Positions 1 to 5,122 of a stretch of 5,774 nt of DNA are shown here, piece by piece. Positions within the stretch are counted from its first letter, which is position 1; each line of letters starts with the position of its first letter. Source of the stretch: an uncultured delta proteobacterium (GTDB taxonomy: Bacteria; Myxococcota_A; Bradymonadia; REDH01); the NCBI GenBank assembly GCA_903873545.1, contig CAIQPA010000199.1, positions 1 to 5,774 on the forward strand. Reading direction: 5' to 3'. Below the pieces are notes generated by a model that did no database searches, had not been told where the DNA came from, and saw only the letters and a program-made list of their open reading frames with translations. A program made the position numbers and the translations under genes.

Positions 1-662
1 ACAACGGTTGGATCGGTGCGATCGCTGCTCAACATGTGTTCCTCCATCAAGATGGTGTTGCGTAGTTTGTCCGACAATGTCGGATCGTTCAAGAGGTCAT
101 CATAACGTTGAAAATACTCGGCTTGCGAGGTTTTGGGGGCGATGAAGCGGAGCGCGGTTGTTCCGGGCTGGACGGGCAGTTCGGTGGCCACCGCGATGAT
201 GACCTGGCCTGCCGCGCCGAGGTCGAGAAACCAGGAGCCGGCGACGGGGCCGGGGGTCACAAAGCGCGCGAGCTCTCTGAGTCGGGCCTTTGGCCGCCTG
301 TTGCAGAGGATGAAGAGGCGGGCCTCGCCTGGCAGGGTACGTTTGGTGCGCACGAACTGCGCCTCGCCGAGGTAGCTGTTGAACATCTCGAGGCTCAGAT
401 GGCCGCTACAGAACTCGACCGCGACGTGGTGGCCCGCGAAGAAGGGGCGGAAGGGGCCCCATACGGGCGAGTTGGCCGCTCTGCCCCAGACGACGAGGTC
501 GATGAAGAGACTGTTGCGCGGAACCACATGCTGCTCGTGCAGCGCGCCTGCCGGCAGACCTGCACGCGTGACGGTGACGCTCCGCCGCTCGTGCGGGTTG
601 CGTTCGGCGCGAGGCGGCGGCGGAGATGGAGGGGGGAGCGGTGTCAACGGTGGACGCGACAT
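1..662 (-). CDS. Uncharacterised protein, 3' end outside the window; possible PD-(D/E)XK-like fold
   Basis: The frame is open from an ATG at 662-660 to the left edge, giving 220 codons with no stop. An in-frame TGA at 671-669 lies just upstream and no other start fits between. GAGGT sits 3 nt before the ATG on the coding strand, a good but close ribosome-binding site. Residues 1-21 are proline-rich and probably disordered. Residues about 50-150 alternate hydrophobic strands and helices: FIDLVVWG with D55, then VAVEFCSG with E83, a helix, then RLFILCNRRP. An acidic residue followed some 28 residues later by a hydrophobic strand with E is reminiscent of PD-(D/E)XK or Rpn-type nucleases, but the usual lysine is a cysteine here, so this is weak. 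Residues about 170-218 are rich in acidic residues and leucine. I do not recognise the family. It is divergent from the gene at 1024. The opposite-strand frame over this stretch is rejected as antisense. Confidence 0.72.
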   Translation of the reverse strand, partial: MSRPPLTPLPPPSPPPPRAERNPHERRSVTVTRAGLPAGALHEQHVVPRNSLFIDLVVWGRAANSPVWGPFRPFFAGHHVAVEFCSGHLSLEMFNSYLGEAQFVRTKRTLPGEARLFILCNRRPKARLRELARFVTPGPVAGSWFLDLGAAGQVIIAVATELPVQPGTTALRFIAPKTSQAEYFQRYDDLLNDPTLSDKLRNTILMEEHMLSSDRTDPTV

Positions 663-713
663 GTGACCTCACGAAGTTGTGATGGTCGGTTATCGGCGTC
701 TGCAGCCCGTTGT

Positions 714-736
714 TGCGGAGGGGCCCGCAGATTTTT
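714..736 (+). terminator. Terminator-like hairpin with T tract
   Basis: TGCGG (714-718) pairs with CCGCA (725-729) around the loop AGGGGC, and five T residues follow at 732-736. The stem is only 5 bp (6 with a T-G closing pair). It lies between two divergent genes, where a plus-strand terminator has no obvious upstream gene to end. It could end a short antisense or small RNA, or be chance. Apart from this hairpin and the promoter candidate at 839-868, I see nothing in 663-899. Confidence 0.25.
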
Positions 737-838
737 GGGGCAGGCGGCGGAACGGCCGTCCCATCGACGCCGTCGCAGGCGGAGTTCTGTTGCTGAAGGA
801 CCCCGTTCCGCACCCCCCAACCCCTGCATCCATGCGGC

Positions 839-868
839 TTGGAGATGTCGTGAAGCCGTCAGAATAAA
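839..868 (+). promoter_or_regulatory. Candidate sigma-70 promoter for leader A and the 1024 gene
   Basis: TTGGAG (839-844) and AATAAA (863-868) are separated by 18 nt. The predicted transcript would begin near 875, about 25 nt before the conserved leader. The same arrangement, TTGGTT-18 nt-AATAGT, precedes leader B, with the -10 about 30 nt before the conserved block in both cases. Each match alone is modest; the parallel placement is the main support. Confidence 0.4.
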
Positions 869-899
869 TCCGGATGGCTCATGCGTCTAAGGGTGCGAG

Positions 900-1023
900 A
901 GCACAACCAAGCAATCCAGATGGGTGGAGGGACGAGGCCCTTTGAAGCCCAGCCAACCGGCCGATTTCCGGCACGGTGGCAATGCCCGGCGAAGTGAGAA
1001 CTTCGCGACGATGAGGAGGAACG
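900..1023 (+). promoter_or_regulatory. S-box (SAM-I)-like riboswitch, copy A
   Basis: This leader follows the S-box order of elements. P2a is TGGGT (921-925) with GCCCA (947-951). GGAG and TTTGAAG supply kink-turn-like sequences. P2b is AGGG (928-931) with CCCT (938-941), and its loop GG (936-937) can form the S-box pseudoknot with CC (985-986). P3 is GCC-A-ACCG (952-959) with CGGTGGC (974-980), keeping the characteristic AACC/GGU core, and has an inner hairpin GCCG/CGGC (960-972). P4 is a perfect 7-bp stem GCGAAGT/ACTTCGC (989-1006) capped by the GNRA loop GAGA. ATC (914-916) with GAT (1010-1012) is the visible part of P1, which is short here. The P1 3' strand abuts a perfect AGGAGG (1014-1019) 4 nt before the ATG, so ligand-stabilised P1 would be expected to hinder translation. 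S-box RNAs bind S-adenosylmethionine; ligand here is inferred. Compared with the common form, the P3 pairs are GCC/GGC instead of GGC/GCC and the P2b loop is one base longer. Confidence 0.8.
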
Positions 1024-1779
1024 ATGAGTATCGATTCGCGTCTTGAGCACTTTGAGCAGATTGCTCGGCTGGTTGCAGCCGAGCGCGAGGCGGAGTCCGC
1101 GGTTTGGGATCATGACGAGGCGGAGAGGGAACTCTCCGATGCGGAGTCTAGGCGCGAATCCACCGCCAAGGAGTTGCAGGAGGCCAAGCAGCGCTTCTTC
1201 CTCGAAACCAAGTTGCGCGAGCTCGCGGAAGGGCAGGCGCAGTGGGAGGAGGAGGTCGCACGGGTGGAGCCCATCTACCGGGCGATGTGCGCCTTGCCGG
1301 AGTGGCAGCGGCTCTGCGGGATCGCTGAGGACCTAGGCCGCGGGCCCCTTCGGCTGAAGATGGCGGCTGCGCAGCGTGGCAATGAGATTGTCTGCCTCCC
1401 GACCTACGGGACGAATCCGACCGAGCATGGTTGGCTGCCTGGCGACCGGATGATTGACTGGTTTACGGAGTGGTCGGTTGCGGAGCCGTTCGAGATAACG
1501 CGATTGGTCGAGGCCCCACGAAACAACGGTACCCGATGGACCATCGCGACCGTCGCCTCCTTCGCCGACCTGGCGCGCCCCATTCCCGTGACGCCGCTAA
1601 AGCAGCGCACCATGTTCTTTTATACGGATCGCACGGTGGGCAACCCCGCAACGGTCCTTCCCTTCATGGCGCGCTACTTTGTGGACCTCGTGGCGCGCGA
1701 GGAACTCATCCCGTTGTTGGTAGAGAAGCTCTCGCCTGAGCTCATGAAAATCGAGGCTGAACTGCTCGAAGAACTTTGA
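1024..1779 (+). CDS. Uncharacterised coiled-coil protein, copy A of a two-member family under riboswitch-like control
   Basis: A 251-aa protein that I do not recognise. Start: ATG at 1024, preceded by AGGAGG at the end of the S-box-like leader. Residues about 5-80 are rich in E, R, A and Q with no proline, and very likely form a long helix or coiled coil. A mixed alpha/beta region follows. It shares spaced motifs with the protein at 3571: EPxYRxM near 82-88 then W94-x-R-L, DRxxD...EW at 141-150, and SFAxL at 179-183. The last two motifs lie 38 residues apart here and 39 in the paralogue. The C-terminus (about 207-251) is helical and acidic. There is no signal peptide or membrane segment, so it is probably cytoplasmic. 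No catalytic motif is evident. It converges on the photolyase gene with only 24 bp between stops. The likely control is translational, through the leader. The frame and start are well supported; the function is unknown. Confidence 0.88.
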   Translation: MSIDSRLEHFEQIARLVAAEREAESAVWDHDEAERELSDAESRRESTAKELQEAKQRFFLETKLRELAEGQAQWEEEVARVEPIYRAMCALPEWQRLCGIAEDLGRGPLRLKMAAAQRGNEIVCLPTYGTNPTEHGWLPGDRMIDWFTEWSVAEPFEITRLVEAPRNNGTRWTIATVASFADLARPIPVTPLKQRTMFFYTDRTVGNPATVLPFMARYFVDLVAREELIPLLVEKLSPELMKIEAELLEEL

Positions 1780-1803
1780 AGGTGGGCCACACGGGCGGCG
1801 CGT

Positions 1804-3342
1804 TCAGACCCTTTCACCCCGGTCGAGCTTGGTCAGGAAGGCATCGCCATCTGCGCGGAGCTCCGCGCGGCGCTCCTCCGTCATCTTGGCGAGCGTGGCG
1901 TAGGGCATGCCGAGCCGCGGGTTGCCGCTGAGCCGTTCGCGGTTGCGCATGAGGAAGTGCCAGTAGAGCGGTCCGAGCGGGCAGGCGTCCGGGCCGCTCT
2001 TGGCGGCGACCTTGTAGCGGCAGCCTTTGCAGGAATCCGACATGCGGTCGATGTAGGCACCCGACGCCGCGTAGGGTTTGCTCGTCATGCGGCCGCCGTC
2101 GGCGAAGAGCACCATGCCATGCACATTGGGCAGCTCGACCCACTCGTAGGCGTCGGCGTAGACCGCGAGGTACCACTGCTCCACCTCCGCGGGTTGAAGC
2201 CCCGCGAGCAGCGCGAAGTTGCCCGTGACCATGAGCCGCTGGATGTGGTGGGCGTAGGCGTGGCGCTTCGTGGTGGCGATGGCGTCGGCCATGCAGCGCA
2301 TGTCGGTCTCGCCGGTCCAGTAGAGCGCGGGGAGCGGCCGGTTGGCGGAAAGGGCGTTGCTGCGATCGTAGTCGGGCCCCTCGAGCCAGTAGACGCCGCG
2401 CACGAACTCGCGCCAGCCCAGGATCTGTCGGATGAAGCCCTCGGTGGCGGCAAGCGGGATGCTGCCTGCTGCGTAGGCAGCGAGCGCTGCCTCGCAGACC
2501 TCGCGTGGCAGGAGCAGGCCAAGGTTGAGCGAGGTGGAGAGGAGGCTGTGGTGGAGCCAGGCCTCGCCCGTCCGCATGGCATCCTGGTAGTCGCCGAAGC
2601 GGGGCAGGCAGTCGGCGATGAAGTGGTCGAGCGCCTGCAGGGCCTCTGCCCGGGTGACGGGCCAGTCGAAGTCGCGGGCGTCGCCCATGTTGGCGGGGAA
2701 GCGGCTGCGGACGAGGTCGATGACCTCGAGCGTGACGGCGTCTGGGGCGAAGCGGGTGCGGCAGGGGAGGGCGAGCGCGCGGGGGAGCGCCTTGCGGTTT
2801 TCTGCGTCGAAGTTGAACTGGCCGCCTTCGGGGTCGTCGCCCTCCATGAGCCAGCCGGTCTGCCGACGCATGAGGCGGTAGAAGAACTCCATGCGGAGCT
2901 CCTTTCGCCCTTTGGCCCAGCGCTCGAAGGTGTCGCGGCTGCAGAGGAATCGGTCATCTTCGCGGCGTTCGACCGGCAGCGCGAGGCGCTCGCTCCAGCC
3001 CTCCATCTCGAGCGCGAGGCGCCACTCGCCGGGCTCGGTGACCACGAGGCGGTCGGGGCGGAGTTCTGCGATGGCGCGGGCCGTTTCTGCGATGAGGGAA
3101 CCTGCATTGTCGGGGTCATCGAGGCGGGTGTAGCGGACGCGCAGGCCGCGGGCGCGGAGCTCTGCTGCGAAGTGGCGCATGGCCGAAAAGCAGAGGGTCA
3201 GCTTCTGCTGGTGGTGGGGCACATAGCTGGCCTCCGCAGCGACCTCGGCGAGGAGGACAGTATCGCGCTCGGGGTCGAGGTCGCGGAGGGTGGCGACGCT
3301 GTGGGAGAGCTGGTCGCCGAGGATGAGTCGGAGGGTGGTCAT
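1804..3342 (-). CDS. phrB: Iron-sulfur (6-4) photolyase, FeS-BCP/PhrB family (cryptochrome/photolyase)
   Basis: A 512-aa flavoprotein expected to repair UV-induced (6-4) pyrimidine photoproducts in light. The N-terminal antenna-binding Rossmann-like domain begins LRLILGDQLS; the C-terminal helical domain binds FAD. From ATG 3342 the four [4Fe-4S] cysteines fall at C350, C438, C441 and C454, which are the positions I recall for Agrobacterium PhrB. D179 and the H365-H366 pair of the substrate pocket, and W342, W390 and Y391 of the proposed electron-transfer path, also match. This agreement fixes the start and rules out the longer frame opening at 3450. FeS-BCP enzymes characterised so far use FAD and 6,7-dimethyl-8-ribityllumazine. 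The family length is about 500-515 aa, so the gene is complete. The sequence before the ATG is pyrimidine- and C-rich (CTCTCCCCC) with no Shine-Dalgarno, so translation may start from a leaderless or weakly ribosome-bound mRNA. It is convergent with the 1024 gene and divergent from the 3571 gene. Confidence 0.96.
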   Translation of the reverse strand: MTTLRLILGDQLSHSVATLRDLDPERDTVLLAEVAAEASYVPHHQQKLTLCFSAMRHFAAELRARGLRVRYTRLDDPDNAGSLIAETARAIAELRPDRLVVTEPGEWRLALEMEGWSERLALPVERREDDRFLCSRDTFERWAKGRKELRMEFFYRLMRRQTGWLMEGDDPEGGQFNFDAENRKALPRALALPCRTRFAPDAVTLEVIDLVRSRFPANMGDARDFDWPVTRAEALQALDHFIADCLPRFGDYQDAMRTGEAWLHHSLLSTSLNLGLLLPREVCEAALAAYAAGSIPLAATEGFIRQILGWREFVRGVYWLEGPDYDRSNALSANRPLPALYWTGETDMRCMADAIATTKRHAYAHHIQRLMVTGNFALLAGLQPAEVEQWYLAVYADAYEWVELPNVHGMVLFADGGRMTSKPYAASGAYIDRMSDSCKGCRYKVAAKSGPDACPLGPLYWHFLMRNRERLSGNPRLGMPYATLAKMTEERRAELRADGDAFLTKLDRGERV

Positions 3343-3386
3343 GGGGGAGAGATGCGGGGGGCCTTCCGGCTGGTTCGAAAGAGAGT

Positions 3387-3416
3387 TTGGTTGCAGGGAA
3401 GAATGTCGTGAATAGT
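3387..3416 (+). promoter_or_regulatory. Candidate sigma-70 promoter for leader B and the 3571 gene
   Basis: TTGGTT (3387-3392) and AATAGT (3411-3416) are 18 nt apart, the same spacing and similar hexamers as the promoter candidate before leader A. Transcription would start near 3423, some 23 nt before the conserved leader. It lies inside the divergent region shared with the photolyase gene. An imperfect inverted repeat, GGTTCGAAA (3372-3380) and TTTCGAGACC (3416-3425, one extra base), brackets it. Confidence 0.4.
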
Positions 3417-3445
3417 TTCGAGACCCAGGCAGTCTCCGGGCTGTC

Positions 3446-3570
3446 AGCACAACCGAACAATCAAGATGGGTGGAGGGTCAAGGCCCTACGAAACCCAGCC
3501 AACCGACCGATTCCCGGCACGGTGGCAAGGCCGAGCGAAGCACAAACTTCGCGACGATTCGGAGGATGAG
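3446..3570 (+). promoter_or_regulatory. S-box (SAM-I)-like riboswitch, copy B
   Basis: The first 121 nt align without a gap to leader A (102 identities). P2a is TGGGT/ACCCA (3467-3471 with 3493-3497), fully Watson-Crick where copy A has a wobble. P2b is AGGG/CCCT (3474-3477 with 3484-3487); loop GG (3482-3483) can pair with CC (3531-3532) as in the S-box pseudoknot. CTACGAA gives the kink-turn side. P3 is GCC-A-ACCG (3498-3505) with CGGTGGC (3520-3526). P4 is GCGAAG/CTTCGC (3535-3552) with loop CACAAA. P1 is clearer than in copy A: AATC (3459-3462) with GATT (3556-3559), extended by CCG (3453-3455) with CGG (3560-3562) across an AAC bulge. The last P1 pairs use the GG of the ribosome-binding site GGAGG (3561-3565), 5 nt before the ATG, so closing P1 would mask it. 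An ATG inside the leader is in frame with the downstream gene in this copy but not in copy A, arguing that the leader is RNA and not protein-coding. Confidence 0.82.
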
Positions 3571-4203
3571 ATGGACGAGAAGAAGCGTATTGAGGGGCTT
3601 GAGGCGGCAGCGCGGGCGAAGACAGCAGCCAAGGAGCGGGAGCGGGCCGCAGACTTGCGCTGGCGGGTGAGGGTCAAGCAGGCTGACGACCTGAAAGGGG
3701 CGCAGGCGCAGGCGATGCTGGACGATGCCGCTGCGTTCGCCGCGCGTGTTGCGGCTGCGGAGCCCGCCTATCGTAAGATGGTGTCGTCTGCAGCGTGGAA
3801 GCGGCTCGCTACCGCGACCGATGGGCTGTTCGGCCGGCCGCCTCGTCTGGCCAACCTGTTCCTCGTCCAAGACGAGGAGGGGTTGCTGTTCGAGGGCTCA
3901 CTCACGGACACCGACGACAGGCCCTTCGACAGGTGGTGGTACGAGTGGCATCTCGGCAGTGAGGTCAAGCTCATCAAAACGCTCTATTCGAAGTTCTATG
4001 GCAAACTCGGTTCGGAGGTTGTGCGCTTCGGGTCGTTCGCGGCGTTGGGCAAGTTCAACGAGGCACAGGTGGTGAAGAACCGCCAGCACGTTGCCGCTAC
4101 CGATACGCTGGCGGTGCTCTTCTGCATGCGGACGCTGGTGACGCGGGTGGAGCGTGGCGACCTCATGGCCGCCGTCTTGCTGCAGGCCGAGAAGGACCAA
4201 TAG
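3571..4203 (+). CDS. Uncharacterised coiled-coil protein, copy B of a two-member family under riboswitch-like control
   Basis: A 210-aa protein of unknown function, distantly related to the protein at 1024. I chose ATG 3571 because GGAGG lies 5 nt upstream at the end of the structured leader. The longer in-frame start at 3466 lies inside the RNA structure and has no counterpart in copy A. Residues about 1-60 are charged and alanine-rich and should be helical or coiled coil; they are shorter than in copy A. Shared motifs follow: EPAYRKM at 64-70, W76-KRL, PPRL near 90-93, DRPFDRWWYEW at 116-126 and SFAAL at 155-159. The C-terminus is helical. There is no signal peptide or membrane span and no recognisable catalytic signature. 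The conserved aromatic-rich DRxxD-EW segment suggests a binding surface, but that is a guess. It is followed after 144 bp by the AT-hook gene, which has its own promoter. Confidence 0.87.
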   Translation: MDEKKRIEGLEAAARAKTAAKERERAADLRWRVRVKQADDLKGAQAQAMLDDAAAFAARVAAAEPAYRKMVSSAAWKRLATATDGLFGRPPRLANLFLVQDEEGLLFEGSLTDTDDRPFDRWWYEWHLGSEVKLIKTLYSKFYGKLGSEVVRFGSFAALGKFNEAQVVKNRQHVAATDTLAVLFCMRTLVTRVERGDLMAAVLLQAEKDQ

Positions 4204-4211
4204 CAGGCGCA

Positions 4212-4225
4212 GGGGGCGAACCCCT
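4212..4225 (+). terminator. G/C hairpin after the 3571 gene, weak terminator candidate
   Basis: GGGG (4213-4216) pairs with CCCC (4221-4224) around CGAA, with a further G-T pair outside. It starts 9 nt after the stop codon of the 3571 gene. No T tract follows, so it is not a classical intrinsic terminator; it may stabilise the mRNA 3' end or pause polymerase. Confidence 0.25.
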
Positions 4226-4274
4226 CGGGGGCGGGTCAGTAGCGGGCGTCGTAGGTTTGGACAAAGGCAGGAAG

Positions 4275-4303
4275 TTGACACATTTATGTAGTTGCCATAA
4301 ATG
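4275..4303 (+). promoter_or_regulatory. Sigma-70 promoter of the 4348 gene
   Basis: A consensus -35 TTGACA (4275-4280) is followed by a locally AT-rich stretch. The -10 is either TAAATG (4298-4303, 17-nt spacer) or CATAAA (4296-4301, 15-nt spacer). The predicted transcript would start near 4310, leaving a leader of about 38 nt before ATG 4348. The perfect -35 and the AT-rich dip in a GC-rich region make this the best promoter in the window. Confidence 0.55.
4281..4303. promoter_or_regulatory. Palindromic operator candidate within the promoter
   Basis: CATTTATG (4281-4288) and CATAAATG (4296-4303) are perfect inverted repeats of 8 bp separated by 7 nt. They begin immediately after the -35 and end over the -10, so a bound protein would block RNA polymerase. 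The gene just downstream encodes a putative AT-hook/ribbon-helix-helix DNA-binding protein, making autoregulation the simplest reading. The binding protein is inferred. Confidence 0.55.
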
Positions 4304-4347
4304 CGGTTCTCCTTTGTGGAAGTTGTTCAAATCTTTCGGAGTGAAAC

Positions 4348-5028
4348 ATGGGTGGAGATCTGCGGTCTCGTGCTGAACGTGAGAAGATGGAGGAGAGTCT
4401 GCGGGCGATGCCTTCATCTCGAGCGAAGGTCGAGCGGCCTGCCGAGGCTGCTCGTGTTGCTCTGGATTGGGAGGCTCGCCGTGCGGAACGGGCGGCCAAA
4501 CTCCGAGAGGGTGCGGCCAAGACCGACGACCCAGACGCCAGCGCCGCGCCGCGCCGACGCGGCCGGCCGCCGCTGGCTGAGGGAGTGATGACGGATGTGA
4601 CGCTTCGGGTGCCGGTGGAGACGCTTTCTGATGCGGAAATGCTGGTTCGGTTTGCGCATCAATGGCCCGAGTTTGCTGGTAACGGGCCGACGCGAGCGGG
4701 GGTTCTCAAGCTGGCAATGAGCATGGGTTTGCAGCAGCTCCGCGAGCGCCAGTCGGAGAGTGAACCTGCTCCGGAGCGGGCAGCGCAGGGCTGGTCAAAG
4801 ACCTTCTGGGTAAACTCCTTTGAGCGGGCTTCGAGGTCGAAGGCTGCATCCTCAACGGGTGAGCCGGTGACGGCTGCCTACCTCTCGTCGGTCATCGAGG
4901 GGCTTATCGTGCAGCAGCGACGGCAGGAGGTGGAGATGGCTGCCTGGCGCCGGCAGGTCGAGACGCAGATTGTGCGGCTGAGTGCGCAGCGCGAGACGAC
5001 CGCGACCTCGCCGTCCAAAGATCGTTAG
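4348..5028 (+). CDS. Putative DNA-binding protein with AT-hook and ribbon-helix-helix-like segment
   Basis: A 226-aa protein. ATG 4348 has CGGAG 6 nt upstream. Residues 1-66 are highly charged (E, R, A) and helical or disordered. RRRGRPPL at 69-76 contains the AT-hook core RGRP, which binds the minor groove of AT-rich DNA. It is followed by MTDVTLRVPVE (81-91), which looks like the beta-strand of a ribbon-helix-helix fold, a helix at about 93-104, and TRAGVLKLAMSMGLQQL (115-131), which resembles the second RHH helix. A linker and a helical C-terminal region (about 176-215, with Q/R/E heptads such as QQRRQEVEMAAWRRQVETQ) probably serve oligomerisation. RHH proteins of this kind are common as plasmid copy-control, partition, mobilisation or antitoxin-type regulators; I cannot tell which. 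Its promoter carries a palindrome that it may bind. The AT-hook is clear, the RHH assignment moderate. Confidence 0.85.
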   Translation: MGGDLRSRAEREKMEESLRAMPSSRAKVERPAEAARVALDWEARRAERAAKLREGAAKTDDPDASAAPRRRGRPPLAEGVMTDVTLRVPVETLSDAEMLVRFAHQWPEFAGNGPTRAGVLKLAMSMGLQQLRERQSESEPAPERAAQGWSKTFWVNSFERASRSKAASSTGEPVTAAYLSSVIEGLIVQQRRQEVEMAAWRRQVETQIVRLSAQRETTATSPSKDR

Positions 5029-5064
5029 ACCGTCCCTCTCGCGACTTTCCATTGTAGTTTAGCC

Positions 5065-5092
5065 TTGCAGAAGTCTTCCTGTTCGCTACAAG
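5065..5092 (+). promoter_or_regulatory. Weak promoter candidate before the 5123 gene
   Basis: TTGCAG (5065-5070) and TACAAG (5087-5092) are 16 nt apart and lie about 30 nt before the ribosome-binding site of the 5123 gene. TTGTAG (5053-5058) and CTACAA (5086-5091) form a 6-bp inverted repeat around it. The matches are moderate; read-through from the gene ending at 5028 is equally possible. Confidence 0.25.
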
Positions 5093-5122
5093 AGCCCCTC
5101 CCCAAAAATGTGGAGGTCTGTG

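Noticed and set aside
108..890. Long plus-strand open frame (260 codons)
   Set aside because: It is antisense to the minus-strand gene 1-662, has a compositionally odd Arg/Gly-rich product in its second half and no ribosome-binding site; the minus frame gives a far more protein-like sequence.
900..1020. Leader repeat as an insertion-sequence end or integron attC site
   Set aside because: The copies are in direct orientation immediately before paralogous genes, with conserved internal hairpins ending at a ribosome-binding site. There is no integrase, transposase or target-site duplication.
1957..3411. 484-codon plus-strand frame opposite the photolyase
   Set aside because: Antisense shadow caused by GC-rich codons; its product is a low-complexity Val/Ala/Gly/Glu/Arg sequence, and the minus strand encodes a clear photolyase.
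3343..3450. N-terminal extension of the photolyase (36 more codons)
   Set aside because: Starting at 3342 puts the cluster cysteines and pocket residues at the PhrB numbering, and the extension has no family-like sequence.
3466..3570. N-terminal extension of the 3571 gene (35 more codons)
   Set aside because: It lies inside the structured leader; the equivalent ATG in leader A is out of frame with its gene, and a good Shine-Dalgarno precedes 3571.
4348..4358. ATGGGTGGAG at the start of the AT-hook gene, resembling the S-box leader sequence
   Set aside because: The match stops after about 10 nt; no P2b, P3 or P4 elements follow, so there is no third leader copy.
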